Source: a virus. From it: 62,937 nt of DNA. Positions 7,708 through 16,600 of the stretch are shown here, piece after piece. The position numbers were made by a program, and so were the translations under genes. The notes under the pieces are model-generated. The model was not told the origin of the DNA. It saw only the letters and a list, made by a program, of their open reading frames with translations, and searched no databases. Position 1 is the stretch's first letter; each line of letters starts with the position of its first letter. The stretch spans positions 1 to 62,937 of IMG/VR virus record IMGVR_UViG_3300036398_002654; one strand, given 5' to 3'.

Positions 7708-8250
7708 TGCTTGATGATCTGGAAGTTTAGGAAGTAAATCAAAAGCAATAATTGTTCTCTGCTTTCTTGATTGATTAGGATGAACAAAGTGTAATGTATA
7801 AGAAGGAACGATGACTAATGTTCCCTCTTTGACATCTTGAGGATATGCCAGAGTTGTTGTATCAGTTCTTGGGTCTTGCCAGGGAGCAACAAAACAAGTA
7901 GGAGTATGATGCTTTGAATCAAACTCAACATAAAGAACACCAGAGAATCCCCAACTGCGATGGTTGTGAATCGTCTGGTGGTCTCCTTGTTTATATCTCA
8001 CAGACCAGGCATCAGTCATACTACAAGTGACTTGTGCTTCCTGACAGAATTCAAACAGTTGAGGTTTGATGAGGTCTTGGAAGTAATGAATATAATTTTT
8101 GCGATTTGTTTGACGATCAGTCTCAAAAGTTTGCAGTGTAGTTCTTACAAACTTTTGAGAGTTGATACGATTGAGAAGTCCCTTCTTTTTAAAATCCCAA
8201 TCATCAATCTGATACTGATAAGAAGGGTATTCAAAAAGTTGAGTTTTCAT
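7696..8250 (-). CDS. 2OG-Fe(II) oxygenase (2OG-FeII_Oxy_5 type)
   Basis: 184 residues. The second half shows the family pattern: QTIHNHRSWGFSGVLYVEF (metal HxH with the SGV strand, about residues 97-113), then GTLVIVPSYTLHFVHPNQS with the distal His and a downstream Arg in RKQRTIIAFDLLP. A paralogue of the neighbouring 8247-8912 protein and linked to it by ATGA. Last gene of a four-gene oxygenase run headed by a sigma70-type promoter at 10284-10312. Substrate unknown. Confidence 0.75.
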   Translation of the reverse strand: MKTQLFEYPSYQYQIDDWDFKKKGLLNRINSQKFVRTTLQTFETDRQTNRKNYIHYFQDLIKPQLFEFCQEAQVTCSMTDAWSVRYKQGDHQTIHNHRSWGFSGVLYVEFDSKHHTPTCFVAPWQDPRTDTTTLAYPQDVKEGTLVIVPSYTLHFVHPNQSRKQRTIIAFDLLPKLPDHQAINT

Positions 8251-8912
8251 AATCGTATAGCATTATTATATAGTGCATGGTTATATGGACAAATATCAAA
8301 TGCGATTGTTATTCTTGGTTTAAGTGAATAGTGTGGGGTTGTATAATGAAAAATATATGATGGAAACAAAGTCATATCTCCATTTTTATTTTTAATCTCA
8401 ATGATTTCTGGATCATTTATTTGATTGATTGGTGACATATAAACAGTTGAAGTATTTTCTACTTGAAGATTAAAGTGACCACTTAAATAGGAAACACTGC
8501 TGGTTGAATGCGAATGCGGTTTAATTTTTTGACCAAATCTCAATACATTATACCAACATTGAACCCATAACTCATTTGGAGTTTGATTTCCACACTCATT
8601 ATTATAAATTATTAAATTTTTAACAATTTGTTGTTTTAATTTTTTTATTTCAGGATGATTCCAAGTAAGAATATTATAATATTGAAATTTAGATGTTGTA
8701 CTATTTTTTCCTAATCCAGTGTATCCATCAACATTTTTACCAATATAACTGGTAGATATTGGTAGTTTTTTTACTTCTTTTTCTTTACTTAATAAGAACT
8801 GGGAAAGAGAGTTAGTATCAATATTTTCACATAAAGAAGTTCCAACTCTAAAATCCCAAGTTGGAGCATAGGGGGTTTGAGGTGAAGCACTTACAAACCT
8901 TTTAAAATTCAT
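8247..8912 (-). CDS. 2OG-Fe(II) oxygenase, paralogue of 7696-8250
   Basis: 221 residues. The core contains KPHSHSTSSVSYLSGHFNL (HxH plus SGH strand), NGDMTLFPSYIFHYTTPHYS (distal His) and PRITIAFDICPYN, the same order as its neighbour. Overlaps both flanking genes by ATGA, so the oxygenase genes form one translationally coupled unit. The N-terminal 90 residues differ from the paralogue and may set substrate choice. Confidence 0.72.
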   Translation of the reverse strand: MNFKRFVSASPQTPYAPTWDFRVGTSLCENIDTNSLSQFLLSKEKEVKKLPISTSYIGKNVDGYTGLGKNSTTSKFQYYNILTWNHPEIKKLKQQIVKNLIIYNNECGNQTPNELWVQCWYNVLRFGQKIKPHSHSTSSVSYLSGHFNLQVENTSTVYMSPINQINDPEIIEIKNKNGDMTLFPSYIFHYTTPHYSLKPRITIAFDICPYNHALYNNAIRL

Positions 8913-9631
8913 CGTGCCCTATCCCAAGCACAGTGAGCACGTTGTCCATCTTGTAGGACATAATGGAAGAAGATTTGATGATAATAAAGGTCAGCACTCT
9001 TACCAAACAGTTTCTTACTCTTCTTTGCACCAGGCATTGGGTCTCTCCAATGTGGGCGTTCACAACCTTTATAAACCATCCCATCACCTGCTTTGAGAAT
9101 TACAGAACGATTTTCACCAGGAACTAATACTTGTGTCCTCTTCTTATCTGCATAAGTATCAGGAGTTTTGATCCAGATGGGCCAATCAGCATCCTTTCCT
9201 TCCAGGTTGGTACTGATATGAACCGTCACAGAAATCTCACAAGCATCACGGTCTGCGTGACGGGTAAGTTCCTGCCCTGGGAAGTAGTATCTATCATAAT
9301 AATAAGTATTATAAAGTTTTCGACCCAGTGCTTCTTCAAGTTTCATACGAACACCACAGTGAATCTGACGGTATTGTGGATGCCAATAACGTGCAAGTGA
9401 ACCTTCAACCTGTTGCTCTACTGGTGTATAGGTAAACTGGTCCATCTTTTTACCCCACCAGTTCATCTGTCCACGCTCTTCTGGTACGGGGTGATAAAGT
9501 TCTTCTTGATCCCATAAATTTTTAATCACTAAATATCCATTCTTCTCAAAAGACTCATTACGAGTCCAAGCAGTTCCCGTATTTCTACGTTCCTGCATCA
9601 TTAGATCTAGTTCGCTCATTTGTTCTGCCAT
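8909..9631 (-). CDS. 2OG-Fe(II) oxygenase-like protein
   Basis: 240 residues. The jelly-roll signature is ELTRHADRDACEISVTVHI (HxD, about residues 117-135), GDGMVYKGCERPHWRDP (distal His) and YYHQIFFHYV. The N-terminus starts with a helical MSELDLMMQERR stretch and a KNGYLVIKNLW segment typical of phytanoyl- or prolyl-hydroxylase-like folds. This type is common in cyanophages, where the substrate is not established. Coupled by ATGA to 8247-8912. Confidence 0.72.
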   Translation of the reverse strand: MAEQMSELDLMMQERRNTGTAWTRNESFEKNGYLVIKNLWDQEELYHPVPEERGQMNWWGKKMDQFTYTPVEQQVEGSLARYWHPQYRQIHCGVRMKLEEALGRKLYNTYYYDRYYFPGQELTRHADRDACEISVTVHISTNLEGKDADWPIWIKTPDTYADKKRTQVLVPGENRSVILKAGDGMVYKGCERPHWRDPMPGAKKSKKLFGKSADLYYHQIFFHYVLQDGQRAHCAWDRAR

Positions 9632-9639
9632 AATTTACC

Positions 9640-10260
9640 TCACTTCCAGCGGGGTCCAACCGTCCATCCAACAAGGGATTTACGGGTTCCTTTTGTAACT
9701 TTTAGAACTCTATGTTGTGTGCGAGAATCAAATAGAATGACAGTGCCACGCTTACGAGGAGCAATATAACTATTACCTGACTCATCAAGCAGTTGCAAGT
9801 TTCCACCTTCATAATCATCGGGGTCTGACAGTTGAACCACAAATGAAAGTTTACGCACAAGTTCAATATTCTCATTCAAGAAATCTTGTGCCAGTCCATC
9901 TTGACGATTACCGACGCTTACTGGTTTGTATTGAGTTGCAAGTCCTGCGTCATTATGCCAACCATAGAATTGCCCTTCACTATACTTCGTAAACTGCATT
10001 GATTCACCATCAATACAACGAAGGTCATAGAGGAAGTTCTCGCGGTTTGCGCGTTCAATATAGTGCCATACAAATCCACCAACCCAATGTGTGGTTGGAA
10101 TCCAAGCGTTTTGTGAGTTTCGTTTATCTTTGTTTAGGGCATCTCCATGAAGTCGGGAGTCTGCCATTTGCTCTTCGAACTTTTCTGAAAGGTCTCGTTC
10201 GATGAGATCTACTACATCTTCTGGTAGATCAGAAAAATACCAAATTGATTGAAATGCCAT
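9640..10260 (-). CDS. PKHD-type prolyl 4-hydroxylase-like oxygenase
   Basis: 206 residues with a complete P4H-type site: YGWHNDAG (HxD, about residues 106-108), VRKLSFVVQLSDPDDYEGG, then GTVILFDSRTQHRVLKVTKG with the distal His and the GTRKSLVGWTVGP segment carrying the 2OG Arg/Lys. The EGGNLQLLD strand is typical of PKHD hydroxylases. First gene of the oxygenase run; a consensus sigma70-type promoter lies 24 nt upstream. Prolyl hydroxylation is the family activity; the target is not known. Confidence 0.8.
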   Translation of the reverse strand: MAFQSIWYFSDLPEDVVDLIERDLSEKFEEQMADSRLHGDALNKDKRNSQNAWIPTTHWVGGFVWHYIERANRENFLYDLRCIDGESMQFTKYSEGQFYGWHNDAGLATQYKPVSVGNRQDGLAQDFLNENIELVRKLSFVVQLSDPDDYEGGNLQLLDESGNSYIAPRKRGTVILFDSRTQHRVLKVTKGTRKSLVGWTVGPRWK

Positions 10261-10283
10261 ATTTGAATAATGTATTCATTTTC

Positions 10284-10312
10284 ATTATATATGAGATTAT
10301 GGAAAGTGTCAA
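10284..10312 (-). promoter_or_regulatory. consensus sigma70-type promoter for the oxygenase run
   Basis: TTGACA (10312-10307), 17-bp spacer, TATAAT (10289-10284) on the minus strand: 12 of 12 consensus bases. The -35 overlaps the last codon and stop of the adhesin at 10309. An early-type promoter separates the oxygenases from the late structural genes. Confidence 0.75.
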
Positions 10313-11388
10313 ATTTGATATCTAATAATAACTATACCATCTCCACCTGATGCTGCTGGCACATTTCCACAACCAGTATAAGATCCAGATCCTCCACCTC
10401 CTCCGGTATATTTAATTCCAGGTGTTCCACATCCATTTATATTTACAGGAGAAGGAGATCCATTTCCACCGCCTCCAGGTCCTCCAATACCTCCATTTGG
10501 GTCGGTCTCGTTTCTTCCTCCTCCACCACCACCACCGCCATACAGACCAGTTGGCCCAACAGCAGGAATCCAAAGTGGTTGCACAGGAACAGGAATTTCT
10601 GGAGAAATTAATGGAGCAGCAAATGCTGGAAATGGTTGTCCTGCTCCACCAGGTCCATTCCCAGATTGCCCAGCAGCTGGACTGCCAGCAGATCCAGCAC
10701 CACCGCCACCAGCACCTTTTGGATCAGATCCACCGGTACCACCAGGATTTCCGTATTGAGAAAAGAATGGACTTGGTGTAAATGGAACATTGAGCGTTGG
10801 TTGTGTTCCTGTTCCTCCTATAAATCCTGGGGTGTATGTTGGTTCTCCGGTATATGTTCTGCCTCCACCACCAGATCCACCAGAATGTTCCGGCATATTT
10901 GGCACGACACCATCATACGGACCACCACCACCTCCACCATCTGCAACCATTCCAAAAGCAGTAGAAGGTGATCCCTTTCTTCCTGTTGGACCACCAGCAG
11001 GAGTAGTTTGAGCAGCACCCTGTCCAGAATTTCCTACTCCAATAGGATATGTTCCTGCTGTCACTACATATGAACTATGCCTAACAATACCTCCTGCACC
11101 ACCACCAGCAGCAAGTGGATTAGCAGCACCACCACCACCAGCAACAATTAAAACATCAATATTTTTAGATCCTCCATCTACAACAAAATTTCCTGGTGAA
11201 AGAAAAACATGATATCTATAACCATTTCCCGGAGTTATCCCTGCTATAGTATTTGTTCCACCTGACGCAGAAAATACAGAAGGAGCAGAAATACCTACTG
11301 CAGCAGCAGCTCCACCAAACCCAAATCCACCAACACCTCTTGCAATACCAGTAAAGACTGGTTTTTCTTTCTTATGCCATTCAAACAT
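10309..11388 (-). CDS. glycine-rich tail adhesin, paralogue 3
   Basis: 359 residues. Starts MFEWHKKEKPVFTGIARGVG, then ASGGTNTIAGITPGNGYRYHVFLSP, NIDVLIVAGGGGAA and many GGGGG runs (GGGGGPYDG, GGGGGGGGRN), ending GGDGIVIIRYQI. The C-terminal third aligns with paralogue 2 (QPFPAFAAPLISPEIPVPVQP versus QPFPGFPSTILAPAIPAPIRP). As with the others, several overlapping frames are open on both strands only because of GGN/CCN codon repeats. Likely receptor-binding tip. Confidence 0.8.
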   Translation of the reverse strand: MFEWHKKEKPVFTGIARGVGGFGFGGAAAAVGISAPSVFSASGGTNTIAGITPGNGYRYHVFLSPGNFVVDGGSKNIDVLIVAGGGGAANPLAAGGGAGGIVRHSSYVVTAGTYPIGVGNSGQGAAQTTPAGGPTGRKGSPSTAFGMVADGGGGGGPYDGVVPNMPEHSGGSGGGGRTYTGEPTYTPGFIGGTGTQPTLNVPFTPSPFFSQYGNPGGTGGSDPKGAGGGGAGSAGSPAAGQSGNGPGGAGQPFPAFAAPLISPEIPVPVQPLWIPAVGPTGLYGGGGGGGGRNETDPNGGIGGPGGGGNGSPSPVNINGCGTPGIKYTGGGGGSGSYTGCGNVPAASGGDGIVIIRYQI

Positions 11389-11403
11389 GATCCAGTCCTC
11401 CTA

Positions 11404-12288
11404 TTATGGTCTTACACCACCGTATCTGAAGTTGCCATTGTCAGTAGCATATACAATATAGTTTCCAACAGTTCCTGTTGACCCACCATTATAATGAACT
11501 GCAAGACTGACAATATCAACATCATTTGCAGTTGATGAAATAGTTACAGTGCTTCCACTAGAAACTCTTGCCGAAGTTGAGAATCCAGCAACATTATAAG
11601 GTTTTAAGAAAATATTTGTTCCAATACCAGTGGATCCTGTCGTGTTTCCAGTTCCAGTTGCATTTTGAGTAAAGATAATAGTATAAGTCGTCAGAGAGTT
11701 CTTTGTAACTGCGAAGTCTCTGAGTGAAACAATACCAACCTGCCCATTTGCAAGACTATGAGTAAATACCGTTCCGTTATGAGCATCACACTCTAAGATA
11801 ACATTTGTTGATCCACTGATTGCATAAGTTGATGCCGTGCTTACAGTTTCAACAGCACCTCTAATGTCAACACCATTGCTGAAAGCAAATGCATCAGAGT
11901 TGCTATTCCAAGTTAAAGTCTTATCTCCATCAGAACCACCAAAGATTGTAATACCACCACCATCTGCTGTGGTATTTGATGGTGAAGTAGTAGTTCCAAT
12001 ACCAATATTCTTATCTTCTACAACCAGATTTACAGAACTAATAGTGGTAGTGGTCCCATCTACTGTCATATTGCCATTAACAGTAAGACCACCACAGGTC
12101 ATAATACCACTGGTATTAACAGTTCCACTTCCAGTTACATTCAGAGCACCAGTAACATTCAAAGATCCAGAAACATTAGTATTTCCAGAAATAGAAGCAA
12201 TACCAGTCACTGCAAGAGTATTAGATTCTGGAATCGTAACTGTACTTCCAGTTCTTGATTTAATATTGTCTACTCTTAATGTTGACAT
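11404..12288 (-). CDS. tail-fibre protein
   Basis: 294 residues. Opens MSTLRVDNIKSRTGSTVTIP, the same N-terminal adaptor as 6640-7395 (SEIRVNNIKNEAGTG). It then has NVSGSLNVTGALNVTGSG repeats and a DKNIGIGTTTSPSNTTADGGGITI module, also present in the large fibres. The C-terminal 150 residues form a different head (ISGSTNVILECDAHNGTVFTHSL ... NFRYGGVRP). A same-adaptor, different-head design suggests alternative fibres for different receptors. Confidence 0.75.
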   Translation of the reverse strand: MSTLRVDNIKSRTGSTVTIPESNTLAVTGIASISGNTNVSGSLNVTGALNVTGSGTVNTSGIMTCGGLTVNGNMTVDGTTTTISSVNLVVEDKNIGIGTTTSPSNTTADGGGITIFGGSDGDKTLTWNSNSDAFAFSNGVDIRGAVETVSTASTYAISGSTNVILECDAHNGTVFTHSLANGQVGIVSLRDFAVTKNSLTTYTIIFTQNATGTGNTTGSTGIGTNIFLKPYNVAGFSTSARVSSGSTVTISSTANDVDIVSLAVHYNGGSTGTVGNYIVYATDNGNFRYGGVRP

Positions 12289-12315
12289 CTTGAACTTACT
12301 TTTTAGTTATTTAGA

Positions 12316-12513
12316 TTAGTTTTCTGTTATGATTAAAATACAACCATCATTAATACTTAACTCAATACCAGGTTCAATGTCAACGGTATTATTTTCAGAG
12401 TCTGCCTGAATAAAACCAGTCTTATAAGGCAATTCTAATGTGATATTAGTTTCTACCACATTCTTTTGTACGGTTCTATAAGTATTATCAGTAAAATAAA
12501 TCGGAAGTGTCAT
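12316..12513 (-). CDS. small fibre-associated protein
   Basis: 65 residues with the start at 12513, which overlaps the stop of 12510-12851 by ATGA; a longer reading from 12537 would overlap more and is less likely. VVETNITLELPYKTGFI ... VDIEPGIELSINDGCILII is a clear copy of the C-terminus of the next gene (VVESNITVALPYKTATI ... VDIESGVQLSIDNGCVLNI). A tandem duplication of a small beta-rich domain. Confidence 0.65.
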   Translation of the reverse strand: MTLPIYFTDNTYRTVQKNVVETNITLELPYKTGFIQADSENNTVDIEPGIELSINDGCILIITEN

Positions 12514-12851
12514 ATGTCTATAATATTCAGAACACAACCATTATCAATACTTAACTGGACACCAGACTCAATATCAACAGTCACATCTGGATCAGTATAA
12601 ATCGTTGCTGTCTTATAAGGTAGCGCAACAGTAATATTAGATTCTACAACATTCTGATAAGCAAATACGGTGCTGTCATAAACCTGTGAAGCACCTCCCG
12701 TGATTCCAGTCAGTCCTGCACCAGAACCAACAAATGATGCAGCGGTAACAATACCACTAAAAGTCGCTTCGGTTCCTTGAATACCGCCTGCAAAGTTCAA
12801 CGGATCTTCAAGAGAGTTACCACCAACTTTTGTAATTCTTGAAAGTGCCAT
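12510..12851 (-). CDS. small fibre protein with adaptor and duplicated C-domain
   Basis: 113 residues. The N-terminus carries fibre repeats (ATFSGIVTAASFVGSGAGLTG). The last 55 residues are the domain copied in 12316-12513. Probably a short fibre or tip protein. Coupled translation with its downstream copy. Confidence 0.65.
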   Translation of the reverse strand: MALSRITKVGGNSLEDPLNFAGGIQGTEATFSGIVTAASFVGSGAGLTGITGGASQVYDSTVFAYQNVVESNITVALPYKTATIYTDPDVTVDIESGVQLSIDNGCVLNIIDI

Positions 12852-12859
12852 AGTTCTAC

Positions 12860-13327
12860 CTAAAAGAGTCCAAGAACATTAGTTTGTAAAGTAGTTCCCG
12901 ACGCGATTCTAAAAGTCGCACCAGAGGCAACAACAATATCACCCGCTCTGGTGAATGCAACATTACCTTCATCAGATCCAACTTCAATACTCACAGAAGT
13001 TCCTGCACCAATTCTAAGTTCTTTTGAAGTTTTAAAAACTTGAAAAAGTGGTGATGATTGAATTGGAGAAAGTGCTGTTGCAAATCCACTTACACCCGTA
13101 AGTTGAGATCCATCACCAACAAATGAGGATGCCGTTACAACGCCTGTTGCATTAATACTTGTAGCAGATACATTACCAACAAATGAGGATGCCGTTACAA
13201 CACCTGTCGCATTAATACTTGTGGCAGAAGCAATACCAATAGTACCAATTCCTGTCGCATTCAGACTTGTAGCAGCAAAATTTAATGTACTTGTAATTAT
13301 TCCAGATTGTACCCTGGTAAGTGGCAT
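12860..13327 (-). CDS. fibre protein containing a 60-bp tandem repeat
   Basis: 155 residues. Residues 30-72 consist of a 20-residue unit (SATSINATGVVTASSFVG) present twice, with a third partial copy before it, matching a DNA tandem repeat. The C-terminal part (LFQVFKTSKELRIGAGTSVS) is non-repetitive. Such units vary in number by slippage or recombination, changing fibre length. Confidence 0.7.
   Translation of the reverse strand: MPLTRVQSGIITSTLNFAATSLNATGIGTIGIASATSINATGVVTASSFVGNVSATSINATGVVTASSFVGDGSQLTGVSGFATALSPIQSSPLFQVFKTSKELRIGAGTSVSIEVGSDEGNVAFTRAGDIVVASGATFRIASGTTLQTNVLGLF
13115..13234 (-). repeat. two 60-bp tandem repeats within a fibre gene
   Basis: Two near-identical 60-bp units (13115-13174 and 13175-13234) differing at only a few positions, plus a decayed third copy downstream on the plus strand. 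In frame with the 12860-13327 protein, so copy-number change would not break it. Confidence 0.75.
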
Positions 13328-13328
13328 T

Positions 13329-13655
13329 TTATGTCATCTCCAAGATATTGACACTTACATCTAAACTACTATTTGTATCACTTTGTACTGTGAGCGTATC
13401 AGTTGCTTCTAATATAATCTTATTTCCTTGCATAAATTCCAAAGTTGATCCCTGAGGAACAGGTGCATTTTTCAAAAGTTTGATACTATCTGCACCAACT
13501 CTACTCACACCAACACCAACATTGATACCAGAACCAGAAATATTGGCAAGAGTGATACCAATCACAGTGGTTGTAGTTGCTGCGGGAACGGTATAGACAG
13601 CAACCGTTGCAACTCCTACATTTGCTTTTGTTTTAAGTTTAAAAGTATTAGCCAT
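13329..13655 (-). CDS. small virion protein
   Basis: 108 residues, beta-rich (MANTFKLKTKANVGVATVAVYTVP ... SSLDVSVNILEMT). Similar in size, layout and end to 17587-17928 (VKFIGSILETLN) and more loosely to 2749-3156. Each copy lies next to a large fibre gene, suggesting a connector or decoration role. No catalytic motif. Confidence 0.65.
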   Translation of the reverse strand: MANTFKLKTKANVGVATVAVYTVPAATTTTVIGITLANISGSGINVGVGVSRVGADSIKLLKNAPVPQGSTLEFMQGNKIILEATDTLTVQSDTNSSLDVSVNILEMT

Positions 13656-13660
13656 TTATA

Positions 13661-16600
13661 TCATCCGAATGCAATTGCCAGTCTGACTGCTTCTTCAAGT
13701 ACATCTACACCCTTAATCTTCACTGATGTTGAACTATTTATATCTCCATTTACATCCAGTTTGTATGATGGAATCGAAGATCCAGAAGTTCCAATACCAA
13801 CACTTCCAGTTTGAGTATCATAAACAAAACGATCCGTAAATGTAGAAATACCAATGATTGAAGTTGATGCTCCACCAACAAAAGAAACGTCCTGAATACG
13901 TGGACTTGTGACAGTGGAAATACTTAAAGCACCACCACTTGCAGCAGCAATATTACCAAAATCAATAACAACGGTGCTGCCATAACCAGTAACACTAATG
14001 CCAGTACCAACAATATTAATATCGGTGAATCCAATACCAATTCTTTGGTTAATAAGTCCAGAACCAGGATTTACAGAAGTAGATCCAATACCAATGCCAG
14101 AGGTAAATAACTGACCATTCTGATAAAAACTTCCGTTAAAGTATAAATCATTACCAACATAAAGATCACCACCAGTTGTTGTGATCCCACCAGCAGAAGC
14201 AAGTGTAGTGATTCCAACAACTGATAGATTACCACCAACTCTAACATCACTTCTAGCAGTAATGACTCCAATAGAATCAACATTAGTTACATCTTCATAA
14301 GTTAATGTTCCTGCAATACTTACATTTCCTAATGCAGTAAGATTCGTTACAGTAATGCTTGGATTTCCTGTCAGGTTTTGTGCAACTGTTGCAATACCAG
14401 CAGTAGTTGCATAACCTGCACTTTCACTATAAGTCGATATACCTGCCAGAGAAGCATAAGTGGCAATGCCAGCATTTCTAGCATATGCAACATTCAAACT
14501 ACTTTCAACAATACCATTCAATGTAAATGCAGTTGTTGCAAATGATGCTGTCGATGCAGTACCAATAAATTGTGGTGAAGTTACATTCCCAGTAAAACTA
14601 GCCTGAGTTCCAAATAACGAAGTAGAAGTCGTAACTCCTAATGTTGTAATACCAGTGACTACTAGACTATCAAAAGTTGGTGTATCAGAAACTCTAACGG
14701 TAGCAATACCATTAGGAGCAGGATCAGCAGAAGCAATGATGTTATTGCCTCTGAAATCAAGAGTCGTAATGCTTCCAGCAGTTCCTACTACACTACCTTC
14801 ATCATATACATTAAATCCATTCAGGATATTATTAACAGAGAAAATACCAGGAATAGATGCCCATTCCCAAGTGCCAGTACCAGTTGCTCTTAGAATATAT
14901 TGGGCACCACCAAAATCAATTCCATCAGGTGAAATTTGATTTACATCAAGTTTGTTAATTGTTGCAATTCCAGCATTTACATCACCAACAAACTGTCTTG
15001 CAGTGGCAACACCAGAAACTAAAACATCACCAACAACTTGTAATTTTGCTGTTGGATTTGTTGAACCAATACCAAGATTTCCTGACGTAGGAATAAATCC
15101 CATCTCAGTATCGGCAATACCAATTGAAGTAACGCCAATACTGTTAGCAAAGGTTGGATAAACAGGTGATGCACTCAGAATTTGATTGACAACATTAAAT
15201 GCATTAACACCAATCAGGTTCGAACCATCACCATAATACTTAACTGTGGTTACTCCTGGTTGAGAAGAAGTTACAATACCACTTGAAATTGTAACTCCAT
15301 CAATAGTACCAATACCAGTATAATTAAGGTTCGTACCACTAAGATTAGTAATATTGGCGTTGGTAATAGTTGCAACACCAGCACTAATATCACCAACAAA
15401 TTGACGAGCAGTGACTACACCATTAAAGATACCATTATCAATGAAGGTTACTGTTGGTTTAGTGTCAGAAGATAAGTTAATTGCCTGATATCCCTGACCA
15501 CTATTAATCTGACCAACACCAATAGTACCTTGGAATGCTACATTACCAGTTCCGTCATAAACATAGAATGCATTGGTTCCGTTTGCAGACTGATAATATC
15601 CTGTGCTTGGACGGAAGGAAGATCCAGTTACAATTCCAGTCGCATTCAGTTGAGTTGTATTAAGTGTCCCATAGACGGTTGCACCAATACCAGAAGTTTC
15701 AAATGTTTTTACATTATCATAATAAAGTGCTACTGAACCATTTGAAGTGAAAACTGCAAGATTTTCTGATGAACTAGAATTTTGGATAAAGTGTGTGCCA
15801 GCTCTATAATAAGTGTTAGATGCATCAATAAAGAGATTTCCAGTTCCAATATCTTGAATGAAACTATCAAAACCATTATGGAAAATTCTTAAATCATTTC
15901 CATCACCGAAATATAAATCTGCATTATCAACAAGTTTTACATCATTCTGGAATGTAGAAACACCAGAGACACTTAACTGATTTGTAAAGGTAGTTCCAGT
16001 TACAGTAGCGCCAACTCCAAGTGTTTCAAATTTCTTAGAATTGTCGTAGTAGAGTTCTACTGCTCCGTTTGTAATAAATCTTGCCTTAAATTCAGTTCCA
16101 GCAGTGTTCTTAATAGAAACATCATTATCACCATAAATGTTAAGGTTTCCAGTTCCCTGATCAATAATGTAACTATCAACTCCATCGTGATAAAGTCTTA
16201 AATCATTACCATTACCAATATAAAGATTAACACTATCAAGAAGATATACACTACTTTCAAATCTAGAAGTGCCAGTGACAGTTAATTGGTCATCAATGGT
16301 AACTGTTCCACCAGCAGAGTCAAGTGTTAAGTTTCCAGTAGAAGTATCAATTTCATTATCATCTGCAATACCGATTCTAATATTATCAATTGTTGCTCCA
16401 CCATTTGCATCTATAAGTCCAGCAAATGTAGAAACACCAGAAATATTAACATTATCAAGTTCAGTATGACCTGTTACATCTAAACCACCATTCGAATCAA
16501 TTAATCCAGTGAATGTGGAAACACCCGCAACACTTAGATTTCCAGAGAGGACCGCATTACGAGCATTAAACTCATCAAAGAAAATATCATCCTTTACATA

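Noticed and set aside
13081-13240. 60-bp repeat as CRISPR or mobile-element remnant
   Set aside because: Only two to three units, no spacers or terminal repeats, fully coding.
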